Assembly (NCBI GenBank): GCA_963729295.1
Contig: CAVSNJ010000027.1
Coordinates: forward strand, 248,001-312,000
Direction: 5' to 3'
From: DATJLY01 sp963729295
GTDB lineage: Bacteria; Pseudomonadota; Alphaproteobacteria; ATCC43930; CGMCC-115725
Length of the DNA: 64,000 nt
Shown: positions 9,146-16,695 of the stretch, one piece after another
Numbering within the stretch: the first letter of the stretch is position 1
Layout of the letters: each line of letters starts with the position of its first letter
Position numbers and translations under genes: made by a program
Notes under the pieces: generated by a model
Told to the model about the DNA's origin: nothing
Databases searched by the model: none
What the model saw: the letters and a program-made list of their open reading frames with translations, nothing else

Positions 9146-9882
9146 CGCCCGACCGGACTCGGCGTACCGGGCAGCGGTATATAGACTTTGCGGGTGCGCA
9201 CGCGGCGAGCCTGTACCGGGGCGGGCTTCGCATAGATCTGCTTCGAGGCCTCGACCATCGAGACGCCGGAGAACGCGGTGAACCAGCGCGCGCCGAGGCT
9301 CTCCCACGCGCCCGCCGAGCGCAGCATCATGCGCGAGCGCGTCGGCGGCACGAACAGCGCCGCGGCGGTGCGCTCGGGCGTGAAGCCGGTCTCGCGCAAC
9401 AGCCGCGTGAGCTGTCCCGGCGTAAAGGGCTGGCCCTGCCCGAACGGCGTGTTGTCGAGGCGCGCCCAGATGCCGCGCCGGTTCGGCACGACGGCGAGGA
9501 CGCGCCCGCCGCCCGCCAGCACGCGCCACACCTCGCGCAACAGCGGATGCAGCAGCTCGCTGAACTCGACGGCATGGACGAGCAGCACGCGGTCGATCGA
9601 ATAATCGGCGAGCGGCAGCTCGGATTCGTCGGCGAGCGCCACGCGGAACGGGCCCTCCGCGGGCCACGGCAGCACGCCCTGCGACGGCGGCATGAGCGAG
9701 AGCACGCGCTCGGCGTTGGCCAGAAACGGGCGCAGATAGGGCGAGGCATAGCCGAAGCCCAGGACGCGCGCGCCCGTGACGTCGGGCCAGACGAGCTGCA
9801 GGCGCCGGCGGATCATGCGCACCGCGACCTGGCCCAAACGGCCGGCGTAGAAATCGCGAAGGTCGACGACGTCGGCGCTCAT
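9142..9882 (-). CDS. Class I SAM-dependent methyltransferase
   Basis: A 246-residue methyltransferase-domain protein. The SAM-binding region is altered but recognisable (ARVLGFGYASPYLRPF near residue 38), with a post-motif ADYSIDRVLLVHAVE and a GGRVLAVVPNRRG strand. Proteins of this kind sit next to metX/metW or glyoxalase II genes in Rhodospirillales by my recollection; the substrate is unknown. ATG 9882 is the natural start, without a strong ribosome site. The C-terminal tail (about 30 residues, Arg/Pro-rich) is probably disordered. Confidence 0.75.
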   Translation of the reverse strand: MSADVVDLRDFYAGRLGQVAVRMIRRRLQLVWPDVTGARVLGFGYASPYLRPFLANAERVLSLMPPSQGVLPWPAEGPFRVALADESELPLADYSIDRVLLVHAVEFSELLHPLLREVWRVLAGGGRVLAVVPNRRGIWARLDNTPFGQGQPFTPGQLTRLLRETGFTPERTAAALFVPPTRSRMMLRSAGAWESLGARWFTAFSGVSMVEASKQIYAKPAPVQARRVRTRKVYIPLPGTPSPVGR

Positions 9883-9960
9883 GGCCGGAGTGTACCATGG
9901 GAAGTACCAACGAATTAGGTTAGGCTGGTCCTCGCGACAACCGATATGGAGAAGAATGGC

Positions 9961-10584
9961 ATGAGGCTCCGCCATTCGCCGACATCGCCTTTCGTCCGCA
10001 AGGTCATGGTCACGGCCTACGAGACCGGCCTCGTCGGACGGATCGAGAAAATTCCGACCGCCGTGGCGCCGACCAAGCCCAACGAGGAGGTCGCGCGCGA
10101 GAACCCGCTGATCAAGGTCCCGGCACTCACCACCGACGACGGGATCGTGCTCTACGATTCGCACGTCATCTGCGAATATCTCGACACGCTCCACGGCAAG
10201 GCGCGCATCTTCCCCGCCGAAGGCAAGGCGCGCTGGATCGCGCTGCGCCAGGAGGCGCTCGGCGACGGCGTGCTCGAGGCGGCGATCCTCGGGCGCTATG
10301 AGTCGGTGCGGCCCGCGGAGTTCCAGTGGCCGGACTGGATCGACGCGCAGATGCGCAAGGTGCGGGGCGCGATCGGCGCGCTCGAGATGGAGTGCGAGGC
10401 GGGCGAGCTCGGCAACGCCGAGGGGCCTGCGACGATCGGCCAGATCACGATCGGCTGCGCGCTTGGTTATCTCGACTTCCGCTATGCGAGCGAGGATTGG
10501 CGCGCGCGCAGCCGGCGCCTCGCCACCTGGTACGAGCGCTTTGCCGCCCGAAGCTCGATGCAAGAGACCGCGCCCAAGGCATGA
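9961..10584 (+). CDS. Glutathione S-transferase family protein
   Basis: Thioredoxin-like N-terminal GST domain beginning MRLRHSPTSPFVRKV, where the serine of SPTSPF occupies the catalytic position, followed by NPLIKVPALTTDDG and YDSHVICEYLD (the glutathione-binding ES-like turn is DS here). The C-terminal helical domain follows from about residue 85. An ATG at 9946 is in frame, but ATG 9961 has GGAG nine bases upstream and fits the family start. The stop overlaps the next start by four bases (ATGA), so it is co-translated with the enoyl-CoA hydratase. Confidence 0.85.
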   Translation: MRLRHSPTSPFVRKVMVTAYETGLVGRIEKIPTAVAPTKPNEEVARENPLIKVPALTTDDGIVLYDSHVICEYLDTLHGKARIFPAEGKARWIALRQEALGDGVLEAAILGRYESVRPAEFQWPDWIDAQMRKVRGAIGALEMECEAGELGNAEGPATIGQITIGCALGYLDFRYASEDWRARSRRLATWYERFAARSSMQETAPKA

Positions 10585-11376
10585 GCGACGTGCTCACCTA
10601 TGAGCTCGACGGTTCCGTCGCGCTCATCGGTTTGAACCGGCCGCAAAAACGCAATGCCATCGACGACGCTCTCGTCGAGGCGCTCCGGCTGGGCGTCGCG
10701 CGAGCGAGCGAAGAAGCCAAGGCGGGCGTGATCTTCGGCCATGGCGAAAACTTCTCGTCAGGGCTCGATCTCGCCGAGCATGTGAACCGCACGCCGGTCG
10801 AAGGCATCCACCATTCGCGCAAGTGGCACAGGATCTTCGAGACGATCGAGCGTGGCGCCATTCCCTGGGTGAGCGCGCTCACCGGCGCCGTCGTGGGCGG
10901 CGGCATGGAGCTTGCCGCATCGACCCACATCCGGGTCTCCGACGACAGCGCCTTCTTCGCGCTGCCCGAGGGGCAGCGCGGCATCTTCGTCGGCGGCGGC
11001 GGCTCGGTCCGCGTCGCGCGCCTCGTCTCGGCCGCGCGCATGGCCGACATGATGCTGACCGGCCGCGTGCTCTCGGCCGACGAACTCCGTCCGCGCCAAT
11101 TTCGTGCAGTACCTCGTGCCGAAGGGCCAGGCTCTGACAAAGGCGCGCGAACTGGCGCTGCGCATCGCCCGAAACGCGCCGCTCTCCAATTTCGCCATCA
11201 CCAACGCGCTGTCGCGCATCCAGGACCTCTCGCACGACGACGGGCTCTTCTTCGAGGCGCTGATGGCGGCGATGACGCAGACGAGCCCCGACGCGCAGGA
11301 GCGGCTGCGCGAATTCCTGGAAAAGCGCGCCGAGCGTCTCGCCGCTCCGGGCGAGGGCAAGGAACGAAGCACTTGA
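10581..11376 (+). CDS. Enoyl-CoA hydratase/isomerase (crotonase) family, frameshifted
   Basis: Crotonase-fold protein of about 264 residues once the frame is restored. Oxyanion-hole segments are visible: GHGENFSSGLDL near residue 53 and the AVVGGGMELAASTHIRV segment near residue 105. Near 11085 the frame changes by one base: skipping one C in GAACTCCG restores the reading SADES-VRANFVQYLVPKG, which runs to the stop at 11376. Without the correction the protein ends in unrelated residues. Substrate unknown; it lacks the glutamate pair pattern that would let me call a true hydratase with confidence. Probably a sequencing indel. Confidence 0.8.
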
Positions 11377-11843
11377 CCGCGCGCCGCGGCGCAGCCATCC
11401 CCCGCCGCGCATCGCGCGCCAACTCCGATTCGGCGGCAAATGCCCATCCATGCCCATGGCGGCCGCGGCGCGAACCCGCCATTTCCGGCGCAAGCTCCTG
11501 ATGCGACTGTAAAATACGTTCATACTGCACATTCCGCAACCGTCTCCGCAAATGCATCTTCCGGTACTTCCAATTACTCCTGACGCTCGCAAGAGGCCGG
11601 AAATGGGCATCTATCGAGTGCTCCAGAGGCCCTTGGCCGCTCCGCGCCTGCCCCACGATCGAGCGCACGCATACGTATCATATTTACGTTCATTTGTCAA
11701 GCGGCGGCGCAGACGTGTCATTGCGAGGAGCGCAAGCGACGAAGCGCCGGCAGCGCACGCGTCGGGGCCGGCGAAACGTGGCACTTGACCGCGCGCGGCG
11801 GTTGCTGATTCTCCGTGGCAAGAACGCAACTTGGGAGGAAATC
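11377..11843. other. Gene-free stretch with a half repeat and an AT-richer patch
   Basis: No convincing gene in 467 bases. A locally AT-rich patch at about 11505-11700 (TGTAAAATACGTTCATACTG; GCATACGTATCATATTTACG) contrasts with the GC-rich surroundings and may hold promoters. A type A half repeat lies at 11717-11745. The 16-mer GCACTTGACCGCGCGC at 11369-11384 recurs exactly at 11781-11796, shortly before the next gene. A 78-codon open frame at 11552-11788 has an arginine-rich, shadow-like composition and no ribosome site. Confidence 0.6.
11717..11745. repeat. Dispersed palindromic repeat, type A, half copy
   Basis: GTCATTGCGAGGAGCG followed by CAAGCGACGAAG matches the left arm of the full copy at 12488-12559; the right arm is absent. 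It is a truncated or decayed element. Confidence 0.7.
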
Positions 11844-12476
11844 ATGAACCCTGTTCGCCGTCTGCTGCCGCTCGCGGCCGTTGCCTGCCTCCTCGCCGCG
11901 GCGCCGGCCCGGAGCGACGACATCATCGACCAATGGGCGAGCGCCCAGCCGCCTGCCCCGCCGAAGCTCCAGGACGTCACCGTCGATCCAAAGACGACGG
12001 CGCTCCTGATGCTCGATGTCCTGCAGCCGAACTGCGCGCCCAATCCGCGCTGCATGGCGGCATTGCCGGCCGCGGAAAAGCTCCTCGCGGAGGCGCGCGC
12101 GGCCAAGGCGTTCGTCATCTACACCAAGTACCCGGTTCCGACACCGAAGTCCGCGGAGATACTGGCTCAAGTGGCGCCGATCGATAAGGAGCCCGTTATC
12201 ACGGGCATCCTCGACAAGTTCGTCAATACCGATCTCGACCGGATCCTCAAGCGCAAGGGCATCAAGACGGTGATCGTGATCGGCAACGCGTCGAACGGCG
12301 CGGTCCTGTTCACGGGGCAGGCGGCGTTCGCCCACGGCTACCAGGTGATCGTCCCGGTCGACGGGCTCTCGGGCAAGGACGTCTATACCGACGAGACTGT
12401 CGTCAACACGTTCGCCACGGCACCGGTCATGGGCAGCAAGGTCGTGCTGACGCGCACCGGCATGATAAAGTTCTAG
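11844..12476 (+). CDS. Exported isochorismatase-fold protein lacking the catalytic cysteine
   Basis: A 210-residue protein with a cleavable signal peptide (MNPVRRLLPLAAVACLLAAA, cleavage probably after ARS at residue 24) and an isochorismatase/cysteine hydrolase fold: TTALLMLDVLQPNC with the conserved aspartate, NTDLDRILKRKGI, and TVIVIGNASNGAVLFTG. In cysteine hydrolases of this fold the last segment reads G-x-A-T-x-x-C; here alanine 153 stands at the cysteine position, and the usual lysine before the SAF-like turn is also missing. Start ATG 11844 has GGGAGGA four bases upstream. Function unknown: a non-catalytic or unconventional periplasmic member. Confidence 0.75.
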   Translation: MNPVRRLLPLAAVACLLAAAPARSDDIIDQWASAQPPAPPKLQDVTVDPKTTALLMLDVLQPNCAPNPRCMAALPAAEKLLAEARAAKAFVIYTKYPVPTPKSAEILAQVAPIDKEPVITGILDKFVNTDLDRILKRKGIKTVIVIGNASNGAVLFTGQAAFAHGYQVIVPVDGLSGKDVYTDETVVNTFATAPVMGSKVVLTRTGMIKF

Positions 12477-12487
12477 GGTCTCATCGA

Positions 12488-12559
12488 GCTGTCATGGCGA
12501 GGAGCGCGAGCGACGAGGCAATCTCCCGGGGATTGCTTCGCTCCGCTCGCAATGACAGC
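12488..12559. repeat. Dispersed palindromic repeat, type A, copy 2 (hairpin between convergent genes)
   Basis: A 72-base element bounded by GCTGTCAT and ATGACAGC. The arms GGCGAGGAGCGCGAGCGA and TTCGCTCCGCTCGCAA, plus GGCAATC/GATTGC around a CCCGGG centre, can form a long hairpin in RNA from either strand. It lies between the convergent isochorismatase-like and phaB stops, a position suited to a bidirectional terminator. Confidence 0.8.
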
Positions 12560-12581
12560 GTGACCGGCCGCAGCCGCCCGC

Positions 12582-13304
12582 TCAATACATGTGCTGGCCG
12601 CCGTTGATCGACATGGTCGATCCGGAGACGAAGCCGCCTTCGTCCGAGACGAGGAAGAGCACGCCGCGCGCGATCTCGCTGGCATGGCCGAGGCGGCCCA
12701 CCGGGATCCGCGCCACGATCTTCTCGAGCACGTTGGCCGGCACGGCGCGCACCATGTCCGTGTCGATATAGCCCGGCGCGATCGCGTTGACGGTGATGTT
12801 GCGCGAGGCGCCTTCCTGCGCCAGCGCCTTGGTGAAGCCGTGGATGCCCGACTTGGCGGCCGCATAGTTCACCTGGCCGTACTGCCCCGCCTGGCCGTTG
12901 ATCGAGCCGATATTGACGATGCGGCCAAAGCCGCGCTCGCGCATCCCTTCGATGACGCAGCGGCACATGTTGAAGCACGAGGTGAGGTTCGTCGCGATCA
13001 CCTGGCCCCATTGCTCGGGCGTCATGCGGTGCAGCACCGCGTCGCGCGTGATGCCGGCATTGTTCACCAGAATCTCGACCGGCCCCAACTCCTGCTCGAT
13101 CTTCTTCACGGCCGCCGCGCATTGCTGATAGTCGCACACGTCGAAGCGATAGGCGGGAATGCCGGTCTCCCGCGTAAAGGCTTCGGCCGCGTCCTGGTTG
13201 CCGGCGTAGGTCGCCGCCACCTTGTAGCCCGCCGCCTTCAATGCCTCGGCGACGGCGCGGCCGATGCCGCGCGTGCTGCCCGTCACGATTGCCACTCGGC
13301 TCAT
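12582..13304 (-). CDS. phaB: Acetoacetyl-CoA reductase
   Basis: NADPH-dependent short-chain dehydrogenase that makes (R)-3-hydroxybutyryl-CoA for PHA synthesis. Of the usual 240 residues: cofactor motif TGSTRGIGRAVAEAL at 8-22, LVNNAGIT near 82, catalytic serine in NIGSINGQAG and the YAAAK motif near residue 148. The PhaB-specific opening SRVAIVTGSTRGIG and the C-terminal SINGGQHMY match the family closely. GGGAGGAG stands seven bases before ATG 13304. It follows phaA by 54 bases on the same strand. Confidence 0.95.
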   Translation of the reverse strand: MSRVAIVTGSTRGIGRAVAEALKAAGYKVAATYAGNQDAAEAFTRETGIPAYRFDVCDYQQCAAAVKKIEQELGPVEILVNNAGITRDAVLHRMTPEQWGQVIATNLTSCFNMCRCVIEGMRERGFGRIVNIGSINGQAGQYGQVNYAAAKSGIHGFTKALAQEGASRNITVNAIAPGYIDTDMVRAVPANVLEKIVARIPVGRLGHASEIARGVLFLVSDEGGFVSGSTMSINGGQHMY

Positions 13305-13358
13305 CGTCGTCTCCTCCCACTCGCCGTGCGCGTTGCCCGCGCGCGGTCGTTCGCAAGC

Positions 13359-14534
13359 TCAGTCGCGCGCGACGCACATGGCGATGCCCATGCCGCCGCC
13401 GATGCAGAGCGTCGCCAGGCCCTTCTTCGCGTCGCGCCGGTTCATCTCGTAAAGCAGCGTGACAAGGACGCGTGCGCCCGAGGCGCCGATCGGATGGCCC
13501 AGCGCGATCGCGCCGCCATTCACGTTCACCTTCTCCGGATCGAGGTTCAGGTCCTTGTTGACGGCGCACGCCTGCGCCGCGAACGCCTCGTTCGCCTCGA
13601 TCAGGTCGAGATCGCCGACCGACCAGCCGGCGCGCTTCAAGGCGGCGCGGCTCGCCGGGATGGGCCCGCTGCCCATGACCGCCGGATCGACGCCTGCCGT
13701 CGCCCACGACACGATCCGCGCCAACGGTTTTCTGCCGCGGCGCTTCGCCTCTTCGGCCGACATCAGCACGACCGCCGCGGCGCCGTCATTGATGCCCGAC
13801 GCGTTGCCGGCCGTGACCGTGCCGTTCTTGTCGAAGGCGGGGCGCAGCTTCGCCAGCACCTCGAGCGTGGTGCCGTGCTTCGGATACTCGTCCGTATCGA
13901 CCACCGTGTCGCCCTTGCGCGTCGTGATCGTCACCGGAACGATCTCGTCCTTGAAGCGGCCGGCCTTCTGGGCCGCTTCGGCGCGCCCCTGCGAGCGCGC
14001 CGCGAGCCCGTCCTGCTCGGCCCGCGTGATCTGCCAGCGCTGCGCCACGTTCTCGGCGGTATTGCCCATGTGATAGCCGTTGAAGGCGTCCCACAACCCG
14101 TCCTTGATCATCGTGTCGACGAGTTCGGCGTCGCCCATCTTGACGCCGTTGCGCAAGTGGATGCAGTGCGGCGCCTGGCTCATGCTCTCCTGACCGCCGG
14201 CGACGACGATCGAAGATTCGCCGAGCCGGATCGCCTGAAAGCCCAGCGCCACCGCGCGCAGGCCCGAGCCGCAGAGCTGGTTGATGCCGTAGGCCGTCAC
14301 CTCATAGGGGATGCCGGCGGCGACCGCGGCCTGGCGCGCCGGGCCCTGGCCCTCGCCGGCCTGGAGGATCTGCCCGAGCACGACCTCGCTCACCTCGGCG
14401 GGCGTCACCTCGGCGCGGCGCAGCGCCTCGACGATCGCGACCTTGCCGAGATCGTGCGCCGCAAGTGCGCTGAGGCTGCCGTTGAAAGAGCCGACCGGCG
14501 TGCGCGCCGCGGCGGCGATGACGACATCAGTCAT
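13359..14534 (-). CDS. phaA: Acetyl-CoA C-acetyltransferase (beta-ketothiolase)
   Basis: Condenses two acetyl-CoA to acetoacetyl-CoA, the first step of PHA synthesis. At 391 residues it has the standard thiolase length. The nucleophilic cysteine is in NQLCGSGLRAV near residue 88; the histidine in GHPIGASGARV and second cysteine in CIGGGMGIAM near the C-terminus are intact. GGGGAG precedes ATG 14534 by seven bases. Operon with phaB downstream and the PhaC-like gene 38 bases upstream, all read leftward. Confidence 0.95.
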   Translation of the reverse strand: MTDVVIAAAARTPVGSFNGSLSALAAHDLGKVAIVEALRRAEVTPAEVSEVVLGQILQAGEGQGPARQAAVAAGIPYEVTAYGINQLCGSGLRAVALGFQAIRLGESSIVVAGGQESMSQAPHCIHLRNGVKMGDAELVDTMIKDGLWDAFNGYHMGNTAENVAQRWQITRAEQDGLAARSQGRAEAAQKAGRFKDEIVPVTITTRKGDTVVDTDEYPKHGTTLEVLAKLRPAFDKNGTVTAGNASGINDGAAAVVLMSAEEAKRRGRKPLARIVSWATAGVDPAVMGSGPIPASRAALKRAGWSVGDLDLIEANEAFAAQACAVNKDLNLDPEKVNVNGGAIALGHPIGASGARVLVTLLYEMNRRDAKKGLATLCIGGGMGIAMCVARD

Positions 14535-14572
14535 GGGGGTCTCCCCTCGGTTACGGGTCGATCCCCATTAGA

Positions 14573-15830
14573 TTAGCCTTTCCGCCGTGTTTTGGAACCC
14601 GGCCCCCCTAAATTCCGCCTCAGCCACTGCGCCAGCGGCCGCCACACTTCGCCGGGCGCGGTGCGGCCGACGATCATGCCGATATGGCCCGAGGATGGCA
14701 CCAGGCGCTCGCCCGCCGGCAGCGCCGCAACGACCGCCTCCGCGCTGGACGGCGGCACGATGCGGTCGTGCGACGGCACGATGACGAGCGCCGGCTGCGT
14801 CACGTCCTGCGGCAGGATCGGGCGCCCGGCGATGCGCCACGCGCCGCGCCCGGGCTCGTTCGCGCCATACCAGCCGGCGAGACACTCGTGCGCCACCTTG
14901 AGCGTCAGCGGCACGCCGTCATTGAGCCAGTCCTCGACCGCGACGAAATGGCGCGCGGCGGGTCCGTCGGCCTGCGCGCCGAAGCGCGAGAATTTCTTCA
15001 TCGCGACGAGCGGGTCGGCGGCCGTGAAAAGCGCCTGCAAAATATCGACCGGCACTTCGCCGCAACGGCGCGCAGGCCAGCGCCAGGGGACCGGCGAGCG
15101 TGCCCAGAAGCTTCGCGTGGCCGGCGCGCTCGGCATGAAAGCTCCACGGCGTGGCGAGGAGCGCCAAGGCGCGCACGTCTCTTCGCCGCCGTGCGGCGAG
15201 CGCCAGCGCCAGAAGCCCGCCCATGCAATAGCCCATGACGCCGACGGTCCCACCGGCGAGCGACAGGGCGGCGTCGAGCGCGGCCTCGAGCCGTCCGGCG
15301 ACATACTCGGTGAGGCCGAAGCCGCGCTCGACCTCGCCCGGAGCGCCCCAATCGACGAGGAGCGGGCGGATGCGCGCCTCGGCGAGGTTTCGCAGGAGGC
15401 TCGTCTCGGGCGCCAGATCGAGGATATAGGCGCGGTTGATGAGCGACGGCACGACGAGAAGCGCGGGATCGCCCGCCGTGCCGTAATCGATGAGCCGCGT
15501 CGTGCCGTCCTGCCACACGGTCGGCGGGTCGGCGAGCGCGCGCCGGTAGGGATGATGGCGATAGCGCTCGATGCCGGCGAGGAAGGCGCCCGCGCGCGCG
15601 CGCAGCTCGCGGTCGAACGCCGCGGCGATCGGCTCATGAGCGGCGGCGGCGAGGCTTTCTTTGAGTGCCAGCGCTTGCGCCGCGAACTCGAGCCTCAAGG
15701 GCAGCGAGCCGCTCCTCAGCAGCGGCAAGGCGGCGCGCGAGCTGAGCCATACCGCGTTCGCGTTCAGGAGATGCAGCGGCAGCGGGCGCGGCCCCTGGCG
15801 CGGCGGCGAATCCCCGCTCACCGCCGGCAC
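14573..15830 (-). CDS. Short PhaC-like polyhydroxyalkanoate synthase, frameshifted
   Basis: Alpha/beta-hydrolase-fold protein with the PHA synthase lipase-like box GYCMGG (cysteine nucleophile), aspartate in PSHDRIVPP and histidine in SSGHIGMIVG. PHA synthases transfer 3-hydroxyacyl groups from CoA to the growing polyester. About 418 residues once the frame is restored, shorter than class I enzymes (near 570-600) and closer to class III, which need a partner protein. The frame changes by one base near 15070, joining LALACAP to VPVDILQALFTAADP. The start is uncertain (GTG 15830 or GTG 15821, neither with a good ribosome site). The first 197 bases overlap, in another frame, the upstream coiled-coil gene. 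Confidence 0.8.
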
Positions 15831-15981
15831 CCGGCCATTGCATCGGCCGCGGCGTCGCGCCCATGAAAAGTCGCGCCATGCTTTCGGCGAGCGCGGGATC
15901 GCCCGCGAGCGCCATCAAATGGTCCTGCCACAGGTCGACATACCGCTTGGCAAGCTCAGCGACATCCGGCGGATCCGCCAT
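15634..15981 (-). CDS. Small helical protein of the PHA locus, possible synthase partner
   Basis: A 115-residue protein. The N-terminal part (AELAKRYVDLWQDHLMALAG) is helical with aromatic residues, the middle is Ala/Pro/Gly-rich, and the end has a short coiled coil (LARRLAAAEERLAALEARV) and a basic tail RKPRRRRS. The layout, helices plus coiled coil next to a short PhaC, recalls PhaE/PhaR-subunit partners and granule-binding proteins, but I do not recognise a named family. A perfect TATAAT lies just before ATG 15981, so the message may be leaderless. Its last 197 bases overlap the PhaC-like gene in a different frame. Confidence 0.6.
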   Translation of the reverse strand: MADPPDVAELAKRYVDLWQDHLMALAGDPALAESMARLFMGATPRPMQWPGAGGERGFAAAPGAAPAAAASPERERGMAQLARRLAAAEERLAALEARVRGASAGTQRKPRRRRS

Positions 15982-15987
15982 GAAGTC

Positions 15988-15993
15988 ATTATA
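15988..15993 (-). promoter_or_regulatory. -10 element TATAAT, candidate leaderless promoter
   Basis: On the minus strand TATAAT is followed by GACTTC and then the ATG at 15981, putting the expected start point at or next to the A of ATG. CTGGCC 18 bases upstream is a weak -35. No Shine-Dalgarno sequence fits between them. Confidence 0.4.
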
Positions 15994-16094
15994 TCGACGC
16001 GAGTCGCCGATGGCCAGAAGGGGAGTCGCGGCGCTCTACCGGCGATGTTATGCTGGCCCCGGTAGCGACGCCTTTTCGAGGGGCGAGGAGCGCA

Positions 16095-16688
16095 ATGGCG
16101 GACAAGAGCGGCGCGGACACGCAGCCGGTGGTGATTAAGAAATACGCAAACCGCCGGCTCTACAACACGGCGACGAGCAGCTATGTGACGCTCGACGATC
16201 TCAGTCACATGGTGAAGCAGGGGAACGAATTCGTCGTCTACGACGCCAAGAGCAGCGAAGAGATCACGCGCGCGGTGCTGACGCAGATCATCGTCGAGGA
16301 AGAGCAGAAGGGCCAGAACCTGCTGCCGATCAGCTTTCTGCGCCAGCTCATCAGCCTTTATGGCGACAGCATGCAGTGGCTCGTGCCGCGCTATCTCGAC
16401 CACGCGATGAGCATGTTCGCGCGCAATCAGGAACAGATGCGCAAGAGCCTGCAAGACGCGTTCGGCGGCCTCTTCCCGTTCGGGCCGCTGGAAGAGATGG
16501 GCAAGCAGAACCTGGCGCTGTTCGAGAAGACCATGAAGATGTTCTCGCCCTTCCCGGGCAATGCCGGCGACAAGCCGCGCGCCGACAAGCCCGAGGAGAC
16601 GGGCGGCGAGGCGACGTTCGACGAGCTGCGCCAGCGCATCAACAACCTGCAACAGCAGGTGAACGACCTAAGCCACAAGAAGGAATAG
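16095..16688 (+). CDS. phaR: Polyhydroxyalkanoate synthesis repressor
   Basis: PhaR represses phasin and PHA genes and is released by binding to PHA granules. The 197-residue product has the conserved DNA-binding N-terminal domain (VVIKKYANRRLYNTATSSYV, residues 10-29), a PHB-accumulation regulatory domain at about 30-115 and a C-terminal coiled coil (DELRQRINNLQQQVNDL). The open frame starts at 16050, but ATG 16095 has GAGGAG six bases upstream and matches the family. It is divergent from the PHA operon, as expected for a local regulator. Confidence 0.95.
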   Translation: MADKSGADTQPVVIKKYANRRLYNTATSSYVTLDDLSHMVKQGNEFVVYDAKSSEEITRAVLTQIIVEEEQKGQNLLPISFLRQLISLYGDSMQWLVPRYLDHAMSMFARNQEQMRKSLQDAFGGLFPFGPLEEMGKQNLALFEKTMKMFSPFPGNAGDKPRADKPEETGGEATFDELRQRINNLQQQVNDLSHKKE

Positions 16689-16695
16689 AGCGGCG

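Noticed and set aside
11552..11788. 78-codon frame in the gap before the isochorismatase-like gene
   Set aside because: Crosses a repeat fragment, has an arginine-rich composition and no ribosome site.
4010..12560. CRISPR array suggested by recurring palindromes
   Set aside because: The copies are kilobases apart, without regular spacers, and no cas genes are present.
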